Below are positions 11,685-22,600 of a DNA stretch of 64,000 bases, piece after piece (the first letter of the stretch is position 1; every line of letters begins with the position of its first letter). The notes below the pieces were generated by a model. It ran no database searches. It was not told where the DNA came from and worked only from the letters and a program-made list of their open reading frames with translations. The translations under genes were made by a program, and so were the position numbers. Source of the stretch: Heterotrichella gracilis (lineage: Eukaryota; Sar; Xanthophyceae; Tribonematales; Xanthonemataceae); assembly GCA_032358255.1 (NCBI GenBank), contig JAULBX010002224.1, positions 62,001 through 126,000 on the forward strand, read 5' to 3'.

Positions 11685-14600
11685 ATGGCAATGCAGGCTG
11701 CAACCCGTCTGCTATCGATAGGCAGCCCGTATCTTGTGGAGCGCACCTGCAGGCCTCTGTTGTCTTCCTGTGTGCTGCGAAGGCACCGTTTCAACCACGT
11801 GTTGGTGAAGGAACGGTGTTTTGGAGGTGGGGTTCCAAGACCCTCGTTCACAGCCAAGAGATCACTGCTGACGGGTCTCGGAGCAGGGGTGTGTGTGGCT
11901 GTGGGTGCTGCTTCAATGGCGCCCACAGAGGCGGAGTCGGTTGCTATTGTGACCACCATCGCTTGCCCGTACTGCCAACGTGCAAAGGCCTTGTTGAAGG
12001 AGCTGGATATCCCTTACCGTGAAGTTGACATGACTGACAGCATAGAGGCACTGAGCAGCTTGAAGAAGGAGACTGGGCAGTCCACAGTGCCACAGGTAGG
12101 TTCCTTAAAGGCTACTGCAGTTGCCTCTAACGTCTATACACCTTGTTTGCACCTTGCATCCACGTGGGCTTTGTTGGTGCGCAGGTGTTCATCGGCGGTC
12201 AGCTGATTGGTGGTGCATCTGACCTGGCCAAGCTGGTGGACACAAACAGCTTGCAGCCGTTGTTGGACCAAGCAAAAGGCAAGGCAGCGCTTCCCGCTGG
12301 CCTCGAGGAGCTGCTCAACGCGGGCAGCAAACCACAGGTGCTGATGTGCACGTCGTCTGCTCAATTTTGCCTGAGCCACTCAATGGTCATTGGACATTGT
12401 TGCCTATCGGAGTCAAGTGCTACCAGCTCAACATCTAAACGTTGAATGTAATAAGTCATTTGATTTTGTCTATCCAAGGGTAAACGGGTGGTGACCAAGG
12501 ACTCTATCAGTGTCACAACCATTAGTGGCCCATGCTCTGCCTGTGGCGTGCCGAGATCGGATATTTGATGGTTACCTATTGCTTTATAGGAAACGGTTGC
12601 GAACCCCGGTTTACAGGCAGACGCCGGGGAAACGCTAAAGCGCATGACCAGCAGCAGCACGGGTATCAAGCGCAGGAATATCAGTGGCCCTCGGTGCGTT
12701 CCCTCTTTGGTACTTCCTACTGGAATATATGGGACTGGCACTTGGCAGCGCCTTGTGAAGTGCAGGAGGGCATGGCATACAGCCCTATAGGTGCCTCTCA
12801 TCTAGAATGCATGAAGTGTTATATGTGATAGTGTGTACTAGGCCACGCTCCGGAAGCTATGCCTCTTAACAGCACAGCCCTCCTGTCCCTGCAGGGGACA
12901 GACTTTCCACAGCAGCTTCACCCTCAAAGAAGCCCTGGAATGGCTGCAAACCCACAACTATGACCGCACAGCAACAACACAGCTCCTGGCCGAGCTCCAG
13001 CAGGGCAGGGTGCTGACTGTACTGAGCGATGCGTCAGCAGACCTGAGCAAGCAGGCAGATGAGGGGCTGGTGCTGTGCTTTGTTAGCGACAAGCCCAAGC
13101 CAAACCCTGGGGAGGCCATGAATATGCAGTATGCATGGTTTGGCTCGGCTCGGCCTGCTGTCCAGGTAAAATTTGGTGGTTTAGGGTTTAGGTTTTAGGG
13201 TATGGTCAGCCTGCCCATGTGTCCAGGCATTTGTGCTCAATTGGCTGTGAGCTCAACCTTGAACAGATGGTTTCATCCTCTGTCCATCGTCTGATGAAAG
13301 CGTGGGAGGTAAGAGAGTTGCATGATGAGATTCAAAATTCAATGGCAGGGAGTGCATTTCAAGCTGGCATTGGTTTGCTGCCTTGTGCACCCACCACCCT
13401 TGCACATGGGGCTCATGCATGTGCATTGTTTATGGCAGGTTTCAGAAGGGCTCCGGAAGACCATGCTGAGGCTGTATGGCGAGTACCTGTCGGATGACGG
13501 GCGCAGCGTGGACTACGCAGGCATGGCCAGCAGCCCCCTGTTTGAGGAGTATGTGGATGCTGCTGCTGAGCTGCAGAAGGTGGATGTGAGCGTGCTGAAC
13601 AGGGAGGAGCGGCTGGCGTTTTTCATCAACACGTACAACGCGCTGGTGGTGCATGCCCTGGTCTTGTTTGGCCCTCCAGAGGGCACGTTTGGCAGGTGTG
13701 AAGGGGTTTTAGCTGGTTTGCCCTAATTGCAGGCTTGCAAACCTGAGATTGAACTTTCCCAACCTATTGATTTCCATATTGGCCATGTCCACAAATAGTG
13801 TCTTATTAATTGTTCTATAAAACTCATTATTTTATTACTATCTTACCAATAAAATGATGAGTATCTGAATACCACTTTATACAATCGTATTAATGTTCTA
13901 TAGGATTTTGTTTTTATTTTACAAAAGACTTCATTGGATTGTGCCCTTCTCTGCCAGGTTGAAGTTCTTTGACAACGCAAAGTACAACATCGGGGGGGTG
14001 GACTACAGCTCCAACGACATGGAGCACGGCATCATGCGGGGCAACGCGGTGTCACCGGCAAGCCTGTTTGCACTGGTGGGCCTGCCCAAGCTGGGGCGAA
14101 GAACGTTCAGCCACAACGACCCACGAGCCAAATTGGTATGCTGTGATTGTGGCTGTGGCTCCTGTTTTGCGTGATGGCTGTGCGAGCTAGGCATTTGGCA
14201 TTTGTGGGAAAGATGCAACTGCTTTGTCTGCACAATGTGAGCTGTGAATAGGCAATCTGTCGGTTGGTCGTCCATTGATTCATATCTGTTGCTGCTGTGT
14301 TTGCAGGTGATTGATCCGGTTGACCCTCGGATACACTTTGCTTTGAACTGCGGCGCAAAGTCTTGCCCGCCCATTCGCGTGTTCTCGGCTGACAGGTTGG
14401 AGCCTGGACTGGCGTCTGCAGCCAGGGCCTTCTGCAATGGTAAGTCCACAAGTATATCATGAAAGTGCCTGGAGGAATTGCTGGACAAAGACACAGCATA
14501 TTGCATGCAGCTGGAGTACATTTTCAAAGTTTTGAATTGATATGTCTTGGCATTATATGTGGGTTTTTATACAGACACCAAGGTGTGGTGCTGTCACCTT

Positions 14601-14834
14601 ACAGGGGAAGTTGAGGTTGACAAAGCGAGTCGGACCGTGACGCTGTCCAAGATACTGCAGTGGTACAAGCCAGACTTTGGCAACACTGAGGAGATGCTGC
14701 GATTTGTTGCCAACAACCTGCCAGATGATTCGGATGAAGACAGGCGCAAGGCTGACCTGACTGAGTTGCTGAAGGATCCCGAGAGCATCGCTGTGAAGCA
14801 CCGCCCATATGACTGGGGCTGGAACAAGAAGTAG
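11685..14834 (+). CDS. Glutaredoxin-DEP-DUF547 fusion protein
   Basis: Three-domain redox protein of the plant/algal glutaredoxin + DEP + DUF547 family; its biochemical role is not established. Exons: 11685-12095, 12185-12337, 12902-13165, 13267-13308, 13439-13695, 13958-14135, 14307-14439, 14605-14834; phases close, 555 residues. The first ATG is used. The N-terminus is Arg/Ser-rich with a hydrophobic stretch (LLTGLGAGVCVAVGAAS), suggesting organelle targeting. The glutaredoxin domain has the dithiol active site CPYC (TTIACPYCQRAK), the cis-proline TVPQ, and VFIGGQLIGG. The DEP domain spans exon 3 (FTLKEALEWLQTHNYDR). DUF547 follows (LAFFINTYNALVVHALV, NIGGVDYSSNDMEHGI, IHFALNCGAKSCPP) and ends HRPYDWGWNKK. 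Exon 3 uses the second of two nearby AGs as acceptor, the one that keeps phase. Confidence 0.9.
13151..13235. repeat. Weak shadow copy of exon 3 end with a TTTAGGG tract
   Basis: The exon end and donor at 13151-13176 (CGGCCTGCTGTCCAGGTAAAATTTGG-type) are loosely repeated at 13207-13235. The two are separated by GGTTTAGGGTTTAGGTTTTAGGG at about 13178-13200. The similarity is partial and could be older than the other cases. Confidence 0.5.
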
Positions 14835-16253
14835 GGCTTTGTGTCTGCTACGCTCAAGGCTATGTGGCAATACTGTTGAGGCAGACCAATCAGCCACGAA
14901 GCAATGTATGTCGATGTGTCCATGCGCAGCATCAGATGGTACTCAAGGGTTCCATAGGGGCAGCCATGTCTCAGGATTGTTGATAGGGTATTGTATTGCT
15001 ACCCTATAACGCAAGATGTTTATCTAATCATTGATGGATTGTTTTATGCTGCTGTCCCTAGAAGGGACACGCGTACTTGCTTAATAAATTTAATTATAAC
15101 AATGCATGCAATTGCAACTTGTACCGTGGGCTTCAGAACTTTTGCTTGCACATTGCATGTGCCTTGCGTTTGGGCAATGTACTATGCGTGTGGCCCCGTT
15201 TTCAAGCGATACCCTAGATCTTGATAGCCTCAAGCTTGCCATATGATATGAAATTGCTGTTAAAGGTGATCTGCTCTGAGGTTAATTTGAACTCAGAACT
15301 CCTGGAAGGTGAATTGGACACATTGTTGGCATGTGCACTGACAGTCTCCAAGAGCGGCGCTCGTTCTGCATTAAGTGGGGCGCTCAGTGCACCTTCGACC
15401 AGGATGCAGGCAAAATTTGCAACGATGTCATGACCATCAACACATTTTTTTCAACCCCTCAAGAAGTTACAATACTTGTCACAGCGGTCACTATGTGGCA
15501 CTGCTCCGAGGGTGTGAGTCAAGCGATAAGACAACATCCGAGGTCAATCGATACCATTGTCGACAACTTTAAATGTCACCCATACACACCAGTTATGTGA
15601 AGCTGAAGTGCTTGTGCTGGTCCCGGAAAATAAACAGTCGAACAATGCTGGGGAATTCCATGCAGGAACTGGGTTACGTCATGGGTCACAGGGCTTGCAA
15701 TGGTTCATTGAAGTTGACAACCATTGTTGGAGTGCAAGGAAAGAAAAGTGAGCGCTCATAGCATGACCGTTGTGCAACAAACGAATGGCTATGGCATGCG
15801 GTACTTATGCATTGCACTTTGCATGGCCTTGCCATACGTCCTGCATAATCTAGATCTGCACCCACATATTTTTGAAAAACTGCGTGTTGAAAAGTGGAGC
15901 GCATACAAGGCAGTGCTTGCCTACAAAACTGCGGGAAAATCTCCTTGCCAAAGTAAGTATTGATGCTCAACAGCAAAGCATGATAGGCATCACAAACTGC
16001 AACCACAGCAAAACGGGAAGAGCGTTTGTCCAAAATCGAGCCCTGGCATAGGCAGTCAGGTACGATCACAAGCGATCGGTGATATGATACAGGAACGTAA
16101 AAAACCAAAGCACGTAACCCTGCAAAACTGTTCCGGATGGCAAAAATCATCCTCGTTGGTGCAAAAAATCATCTCTCATTCCAAAATTGTCTGTTGACAT
16201 GCAACAGTACTCTCCTCAAATTCGTGTGTTCCATCACATCTGTTCCATGACTT
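14835..16253. other. 1.4 kb convergent intergenic region without a recognised gene
   Basis: Lies between the stop codons of the DUF547 gene and the carbonic anhydrase gene. Composition is more AT-rich than the flanking exons. Open frames are short and show no motif that I recognise. A decayed mobile element cannot be excluded. Confidence 0.4.
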
Positions 16254-18902
16254 TCAGGCTTTGTTAAACAGCATGTACCCAGCTGCAGCCACCAGGGGAA
16301 TGACCACAAATGGCAAGGCCAGGAGCCCCTGCCTCCCAGCTGCCTTCACTCCCGAAGCAGGCCCAGACAGGCCGCTGCCAAGGCCATCCCCTGTGTCGCG
16401 CATCCCTAGCCGCATTGTGCTGCCATCCCCGTGGAAATGCACTTTCCCGGTGGTCACCTCGTATTTGGCTGACAGCACACGCACTTCAGGCAGGATGGCG
16501 TCAGGCAGCGACTGCTCCAGCCGCTCCACAATGGTGTCAGCTGTCATCTGGGCGTTGAGCTGGGAACAGCACATCAGAATATATGTCGGTCATGGCAAGC
16601 AGCACCATGCTGTTTAGGGATTCTAGGGTTTAGGGTTTGGAGTGCACTGTCACTCACATGTCAGCCATGCCGCGGTACTTTTCTGCCACATGATGGGCAT
16701 ACATGTGACCCTGTGGGTACCTACTGTGCTGCCCTGCCAGGATTGTTAGGCTGATACTGAGTGCAAGCGACAGTGGGCAGGAGACCAGCAGGTGAAGGCA
16801 TTTGTATGGCTGAACATGCTTCAACATGCAACCTGTTGACGCTGGCGCATCTACTTTCCATCATCATGGTTCCACCCTCACCTTGACAATATCCTCCACC
16901 ACGTCCGACTCATCCCCCAGCGCCCCTTGCGACAGCCCCTCCAAACTGCTGCGACGCGACCCTTGGCGGGAGTCGTCCAGGCTGCACCGCGCTGACCGGA
17001 TCTCGGCAACCTGCTCAATGGCTGGCATGATAGAGTCCACAATGGGGCGGGTGAGGTGGGCTTGCTTGTGCTGCTGGTGCTGGTGGGGGGTGCCGCAGGA
17101 GGCGCGCAGGGCCTGGAGGGACAGCTGGCAGGCGTTGCACCTTGAGTGGCCCATGACCACCACCAGCCTGGCCCCCAGGTTCTCCACCGCAAAGGCGATG
17201 CTGCCCAGCGCGTGGTCGTTCACCACGTTCCCGGCGCACCTGTGCACAGGGGCGGGAAGATTGTGAGCTGAAGGGCGTGGAGGCGACCCACAGGAGCAGA
17301 CGTTTATCAGGTGTGACATGGCAATCATTTCAAACCATCGCGGCATTGCCATCGAGGTCTGTGGCATAATAATTACGGCAGTATATCGTTGTTATATGAT
17401 AATTGTTATTCGCCGTTATTAGATTGAGTTGCATAAACCTGGCAAGATGTGGATACAGTACTAGCCATAGTTGTTACACGTGTCAGGAGACTGAGGTACA
17501 TATGTGCACGTTAAGGCAATTTTGGTGTAGCGTTGGTATTTTTGCGTGCCCCACCTGACCACAAATATGTCCCCCATGCCTTGGTCGAAGATCAGCTCTG
17601 GCGGCGCGCGTGCGTCTGAGCAGCACACCACCACTGCCGAGGGCGCTTCACCCGCTGCCACCTCCAGCAGCCGCTCTGGGTCTGGTACGCATAGTTGGAC
17701 TTCGCCCTGTACCAGCAAGGGAAGCAAGGTCAGTCCATGCATGAGGCCGGTTTGCAGGCAAGCACAACTGGTTGGATAAGTGTTGATGTTGCTGGACTAG
17801 CTGTTACCCAATTTTACCCAACCAATGCCTGCTTCAGCTTTGCAAAAGGTGGAGGTACCACCCGTAGTGCCTGTGAGGAATTGGGCAGTGGCAATTGACC
17901 TCAACCTCAAGGGAGATGTACTAACAGGGCCCATGCAGCTCTTGAGGGTTTAGGGTTTTAAGTGTATAGGGTTTACCATCTCTACCTTAGCTAGTGGGAT
18001 GCGCCCATCTATTGTGCCCAAACCCCACCCACAACTATCTACGGAAAGCCACGGCACAAAGCCACGGCACAAATATACCTCTGTCGACAAGATCCCTCTC
18101 CATGCCTGTATGTATGCCATTGTACTGCCACTGACACAACCAACCGTACATTACCTTGAGGAAGCGGCTGTTACCCTCGACCAGGTCCTCGAGTGCTCGG
18201 TCTGCCAAGGCTGTCGCGGAGATTTGGACGTGCGGCAGCACCCGCGGGGTCACTGGCATCCACTCTGGAGGGGTTGATGGCATGTCAACCTTATCCTGCA
18301 CACACATGTGGCCATGAGTGGGTCAGCAGGTGTGGGGGACACCGCAAAACGTTTTGCACGCAGTCACGGGCACGTTGGCCAGGAGGACACGTGACTCTGA
18401 AGGACTACTGCCCCTCTAGTCCGGGCGCGCGGTAACGCGAATGCGCCGTTTGGAAGGCAGCGTTTCCATGTGCCCTCAACACGTGCGGGTCCTCGTCAAC
18501 AAGGCATCGGCCATAAAGAGGCCGACATGTTGTTGAGAAAGGGCGCCTACACAGCTGGAGGACAACACATCTGGTGTCTTCCATCGTTGGCTAGCTGCCC
18601 AAAATGTTGAGCAACTCAGAAAAGCTTCCATCGGAGGATAGAAGGTCGCCATGGAAGGCATGAGGCGGACCCATGCCCACCAACCACCCAACAAAAAACA
18701 CAACCGGTACTAGCTAATTAGGGTAATTTTATATGTTTCAGGCACAAGCAGGTTCCTACGTTTGAGACGGGACTTCAACACAGTGGCAGCTGCAGTGTCC
18801 ATGCGGATCACCGAAGTTGAGTTTTTGCAATGCGTGCCACAACACGACAGAGCGCCTGCATACCTCTTGCTTCGTAATCCACTGCAACCCTGCAGGCGTC
18901 AT
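16254..18902 (-). CDS. Beta-class carbonic anhydrase with C-terminal membrane segment
   Basis: Interconverts CO2 and bicarbonate. Minus-strand exons: 18902-18864, 18295-18155, 17706-17555, 17239-16882, 16559-16254; phases close, 331 residues. The zinc site is visible: Cys in [16 protein letters not shown], then His and Cys in [12 protein letters not shown]. The Asp-Arg dyad of beta enzymes is the DAR of CSDAR. The core [20 protein letters not shown] is split by an intron. A Ser/Asp-rich insert ([18 protein letters not shown]) precedes the C-terminal beta-CA region ([17 protein letters not shown]). The protein ends with a hydrophobic segment ([20 protein letters not shown]) and a very short tail, as in Chlamydomonas CAH7/CAH8-type enzymes. 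The tiny 13-residue first exon is the weakest part of the model. A role in the CO2-concentrating mechanism is inference. Confidence 0.86.
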
Positions 18903-19640
18903 GGCGAACTTCGTCTTCGTCTTGAGCCGCTACCTAGTCGGATGTACGTCGGGGGTCGGTCGGCTGAGCTACGTCGGAGGTTGTCGGGTGGTGGGTCGGG
19001 AGGTAGGCCTAGCTAGGGGATAGCTACTCTAGTACAAGCTTCGGAAAGACGCAGCCCGCAGCAACTTAGCAGGCAATGCGAACCGGATAGAGCAGCTGGC
19101 TAGCAGTGCAAGGCTTTGTGGGCTCTACCGCTCGCAAAGGGCCCAGCACGGGTCCTATCGCTTTAGCCAAAAGTCCAAAAAGTCCAACCACATGTGGCTC
19201 AAGTGACCTGAGATGCAAGGGAGACATACTATGAGCCTAAAAAACCCAGCGATCTCCTCAGCCGGGCTGAGTCAGGTTGAAAACCCTGAAGAAAACCCTA
19301 CATTTGAAAACCTATAGGTTTATAAAGGTGTGCCGCATGTTTCGCCGCGCTTGTATACAGCGTTTCTCTTGACCTCCTTTATGCTTTGCACGCATATTCG
19401 GTCTACGCTGATTCAGTTGCCAGTTTCTCTGCCTATTCGTGGTCGTGCAGTCACTTTGTAACTCTTGCATGCATCTGCATGCATGTGTTATGTGCATCGC
19501 CCACTTATAGCACTTGCGTTAATGTGAGTCAGCGCTGTACTGGCGGTAACTGAAGTAGCATATATTCGCAACAACTCGTGTCTTGCTGTCGTTTCCAGCA
19601 CCTCGTTGAAGGGTTCAACGCCCAACCTAGCCTGCACTCC
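18903..19640. promoter_or_regulatory. Divergent intergenic region, carbonic anhydrase / ankyrin-MYND
   Basis: About 740 bp between outward-facing genes. It includes degenerate CCCTAAA-like units near 19285-19305 and a TGCATGCATCTGCATGCATG palindromic run near 19468-19487. No coding exon was recognised, although an upstream non-coding exon of the ankyrin-MYND gene could end at a CAG near 19600. Confidence 0.4.
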
Positions 19641-22600
19641 ATGGCGCTGTCGTGGCGGGCGAGGGTGCTGCAGGAAAAGCAAATAGAGGACAAGGCGTCT
19701 CTCCAGGAGCAACACAAGAACTCTCTCGAAAAGCTGCTGCACCTGGCTGGGGTGGACTTCGATGAGATCCAGGAATCCCTCTGCAAAGCCCTTGACTTGC
19801 GGCTATATAACAAGGCACGCGAGACGTTCAAGTACCACTGTTGGTTTGCTTGTAGTTAGTTAGCTTCAAGCGTTCGGCAGTGGATCGAGATTGGCAGCCG
19901 CCCTTGCGTGCCCAGACCTATCTTGGCAGTGCTTACACCGTATGTATGTAAAACCTAAAGATGTTAGAGACTGGGGCAGCCATGTGGCTTAGTCACAGAC
20001 AGCACTTGCTTGTCTCATATGTGAGCAGTGCTGTTTAGGGTTGAAAGTTATCACAGACAGGACTTGCCTGTCTCAATTGTGTTTTAGAGTTTAGGGCTCA
20101 GAGAGCTTCACACTGCCCTTGCTTCTAGTCCTTGCCTGGGTAATACTCCACCCCCACCCCCAACCACTAATGACACTCTGCTGCCCCTTTGCCCATATAC
20201 ACCCCAACCCACAGTCCTCTTCAGGTGACATGCTACCCCCCACAACCCCTTCCCCTCGCCTGTGACTCCCTCCCGGTTGTGGTTGCAGGTAGAGGAGCTG
20301 CTGCTGGAGCAGCCCGAGCTACTGGTCGAGCCCTATGGACCCAATGGCTGCAGCTTGGCGCACGCACTTGTGCTGGTAGGAGCTGCCGAGCAGCTGGAGT
20401 ACATGATCAAGCGCCACCAGCTGGACCTGACGCTGCAGATGGGGCAGTTTTCACCATCCTGGCAGCAGAGTATGGCCAGCCGGCGTGTCTCAAGGTGCAG
20501 TAGTGGTGGGGGTGATGGCAATGCCTCGGTGTTTGGGTGGCTCATTTTTTATGTATGTATTCAGTGACCAATGTGGAATACGGTATATACCAATGCAGTT
20601 CCCATGGAGTTTGCCCATCCACACCCCGCTCCCCCGCTCCTTAACCCCCCACACACCTCCTTAGGTTCTGGTTGAGCATGGCGGCACCGATATCAACCAC
20701 GTACTAGAGCTGGTGTACCAGGGCGACAGGCGCACAGCAGTTGTGTGCGCCAGCATGGGTGGAGGCGACCCCAAGGGGCGCACGGTGCGGTGGACCGCGC
20801 TGTACCAGGCGGCCACCCACAATTGCCTCCCAGAGCTTGAGTACATATTGTCAAGGTATGGCTGCTGCACTGAGCTACCACCATGCACTGCATGGCTACC
20901 TGGGCTCACATTGACCGCACATGTGCATTGCATCAGCTCACTATTAATTAACAATTACGGAACAAATAGTTTACAAACATCACCACCCTGGCCTATGCAT
21001 GCATCTCTGGCGCGGCCAAGAGCGTCAAGGTGGGTGCACTGCAGCAGGCCAGGGGGTCAAGAACCCACCGTGATTCTCAAAAGAAAATTGGTTCATGACA
21101 TGGTTGTTTTGGTAGGAGGTATCTAATTGTGGGATGGCAATGTGCCAGTTGAATCTTTGTGATTCAAGTTTGTTCTTGTACTGTGCCAGAAGCACATGGC
21201 CAGCGCATGACTCACGGTCAATCTGGCTGTGCAGGTCCTGGTGTGTGCCTCACTGTTCCGCCTGCCGCAGGCTGGCGCATGGCTTACTGTTCCGCCTGGC
21301 TGTGCAGTCCTGTGTGTGCCTCACTGTTCCGCCTGCCCCATGCGTCACTGTTCCACCTGGCTGTGCAGGTGCTGCTTGAGGCGGGTGCCTGCGTGCATGC
21401 CTGCGGGGCTGGCGCCATGGCCCCGCTGATGCTTGCAGTAACATACGGCCACAGGGAAGTGGCGCAGCTGCTGCTGAAAAGGGCGCTAACCCTAACAAGC
21501 CAGAGGTAAGTTTGGGGTTTAGGGTTTAGGGTTTAGTGTATGCTGCATGGCCACAGGGAGGTGGCGCAGCTGCTGCTGGAGGCGGGCGCAAACCCTAACA
21601 AGCCAGAGGTGAGGGCGAGATTAGGGTTTAGGGTCTGAGCTTCAGGGAATGCGGCATGGCCACAGGGAAGCGGTGCCTGCTGCCTGGGGGCCAACGTGGG
21701 CAAGGGTTTAGGGTTTAGGGTTTAGGGTTTAGGGTTTGCTGCCTGGGTGCCAACGTGGGCAAAGTAGGAAGAGGGCGTGCACCAATGGCGGGGGTAGAGT
21801 TTCGGGTATGCTGCATGGCCACAGGGAGCAGCGCAGGCGTTGCTGGATTTGAACGACATTACTGCACACCACTCCTTTGTACTTTACTTTCAGTACTTGT
21901 TCCGATGTATGCTGCAAGTTGTGCTGCAGTTTTACTCCTTCCCATTACGCTCCCGTCACTGCAGATGGACTTCCAGTGTATTAAATGATGCATATAAAAA
22001 TTAAATTTTAAATGTCCCCGTTGCTGCAGATGGATCCAATCTTTATCCTGCCCCTGCACCGAGCCTGCTTTGCGGGGGACATCGACACCTGTCGGCTGCT
22101 GCTGGAGCACGGCACAAACCCAAACGGCACCCAGCCCCCCCGCCCCGGCGCAGGCTTTGACATCGCTGACCTCATCCGCCCTAGCCCGCTGCATCTGGCG
22201 GCTTACTTTGGGGATGTGGCTAGTGCGCAGGCGCTAATCGAGGTAGGGCATGTGTGGGTGTGTGGGTGTGTGGGTGAGAGAGATTTCAAGGGGGGCATGT
22301 GCTGCAAATCTACAAAAGAATCCTTTCCTGATACACCCAATACTTACTCCTCTACTCTGGCCAAGGCAGACACAAAAACGGATGAAAAATTTAATGAAGT
22401 GATAAAGGTAATATGAATGAATGATTGCTTGTTTCAGCTGGGTGAGATAGACACACAATCCCTCTCTTATCATCCATGGGACAGTGCTTGACTCTGATTT
22501 CCCCAAAATTTGTCGTCATTTTCCGCAGGCCGGCGCTGACACAGAAAATCTGATGCTCATCGCTACGGACAGCATGGGGGGCCTTTGCGGGCCCTCAGCT

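Noticed and set aside
16660-16730. Possible extra exon of the carbonic anhydrase gene ([17 protein letters not shown])
   Set aside because: It has an acceptor and donor, but including it breaks the phase into the last exon, and the direct junction already fits beta-CA sequence.
21704-21737. True chromosome end
   Set aside because: The telomeric tract is only 34 bp, degenerate tracts occur throughout, and genes continue on both sides.
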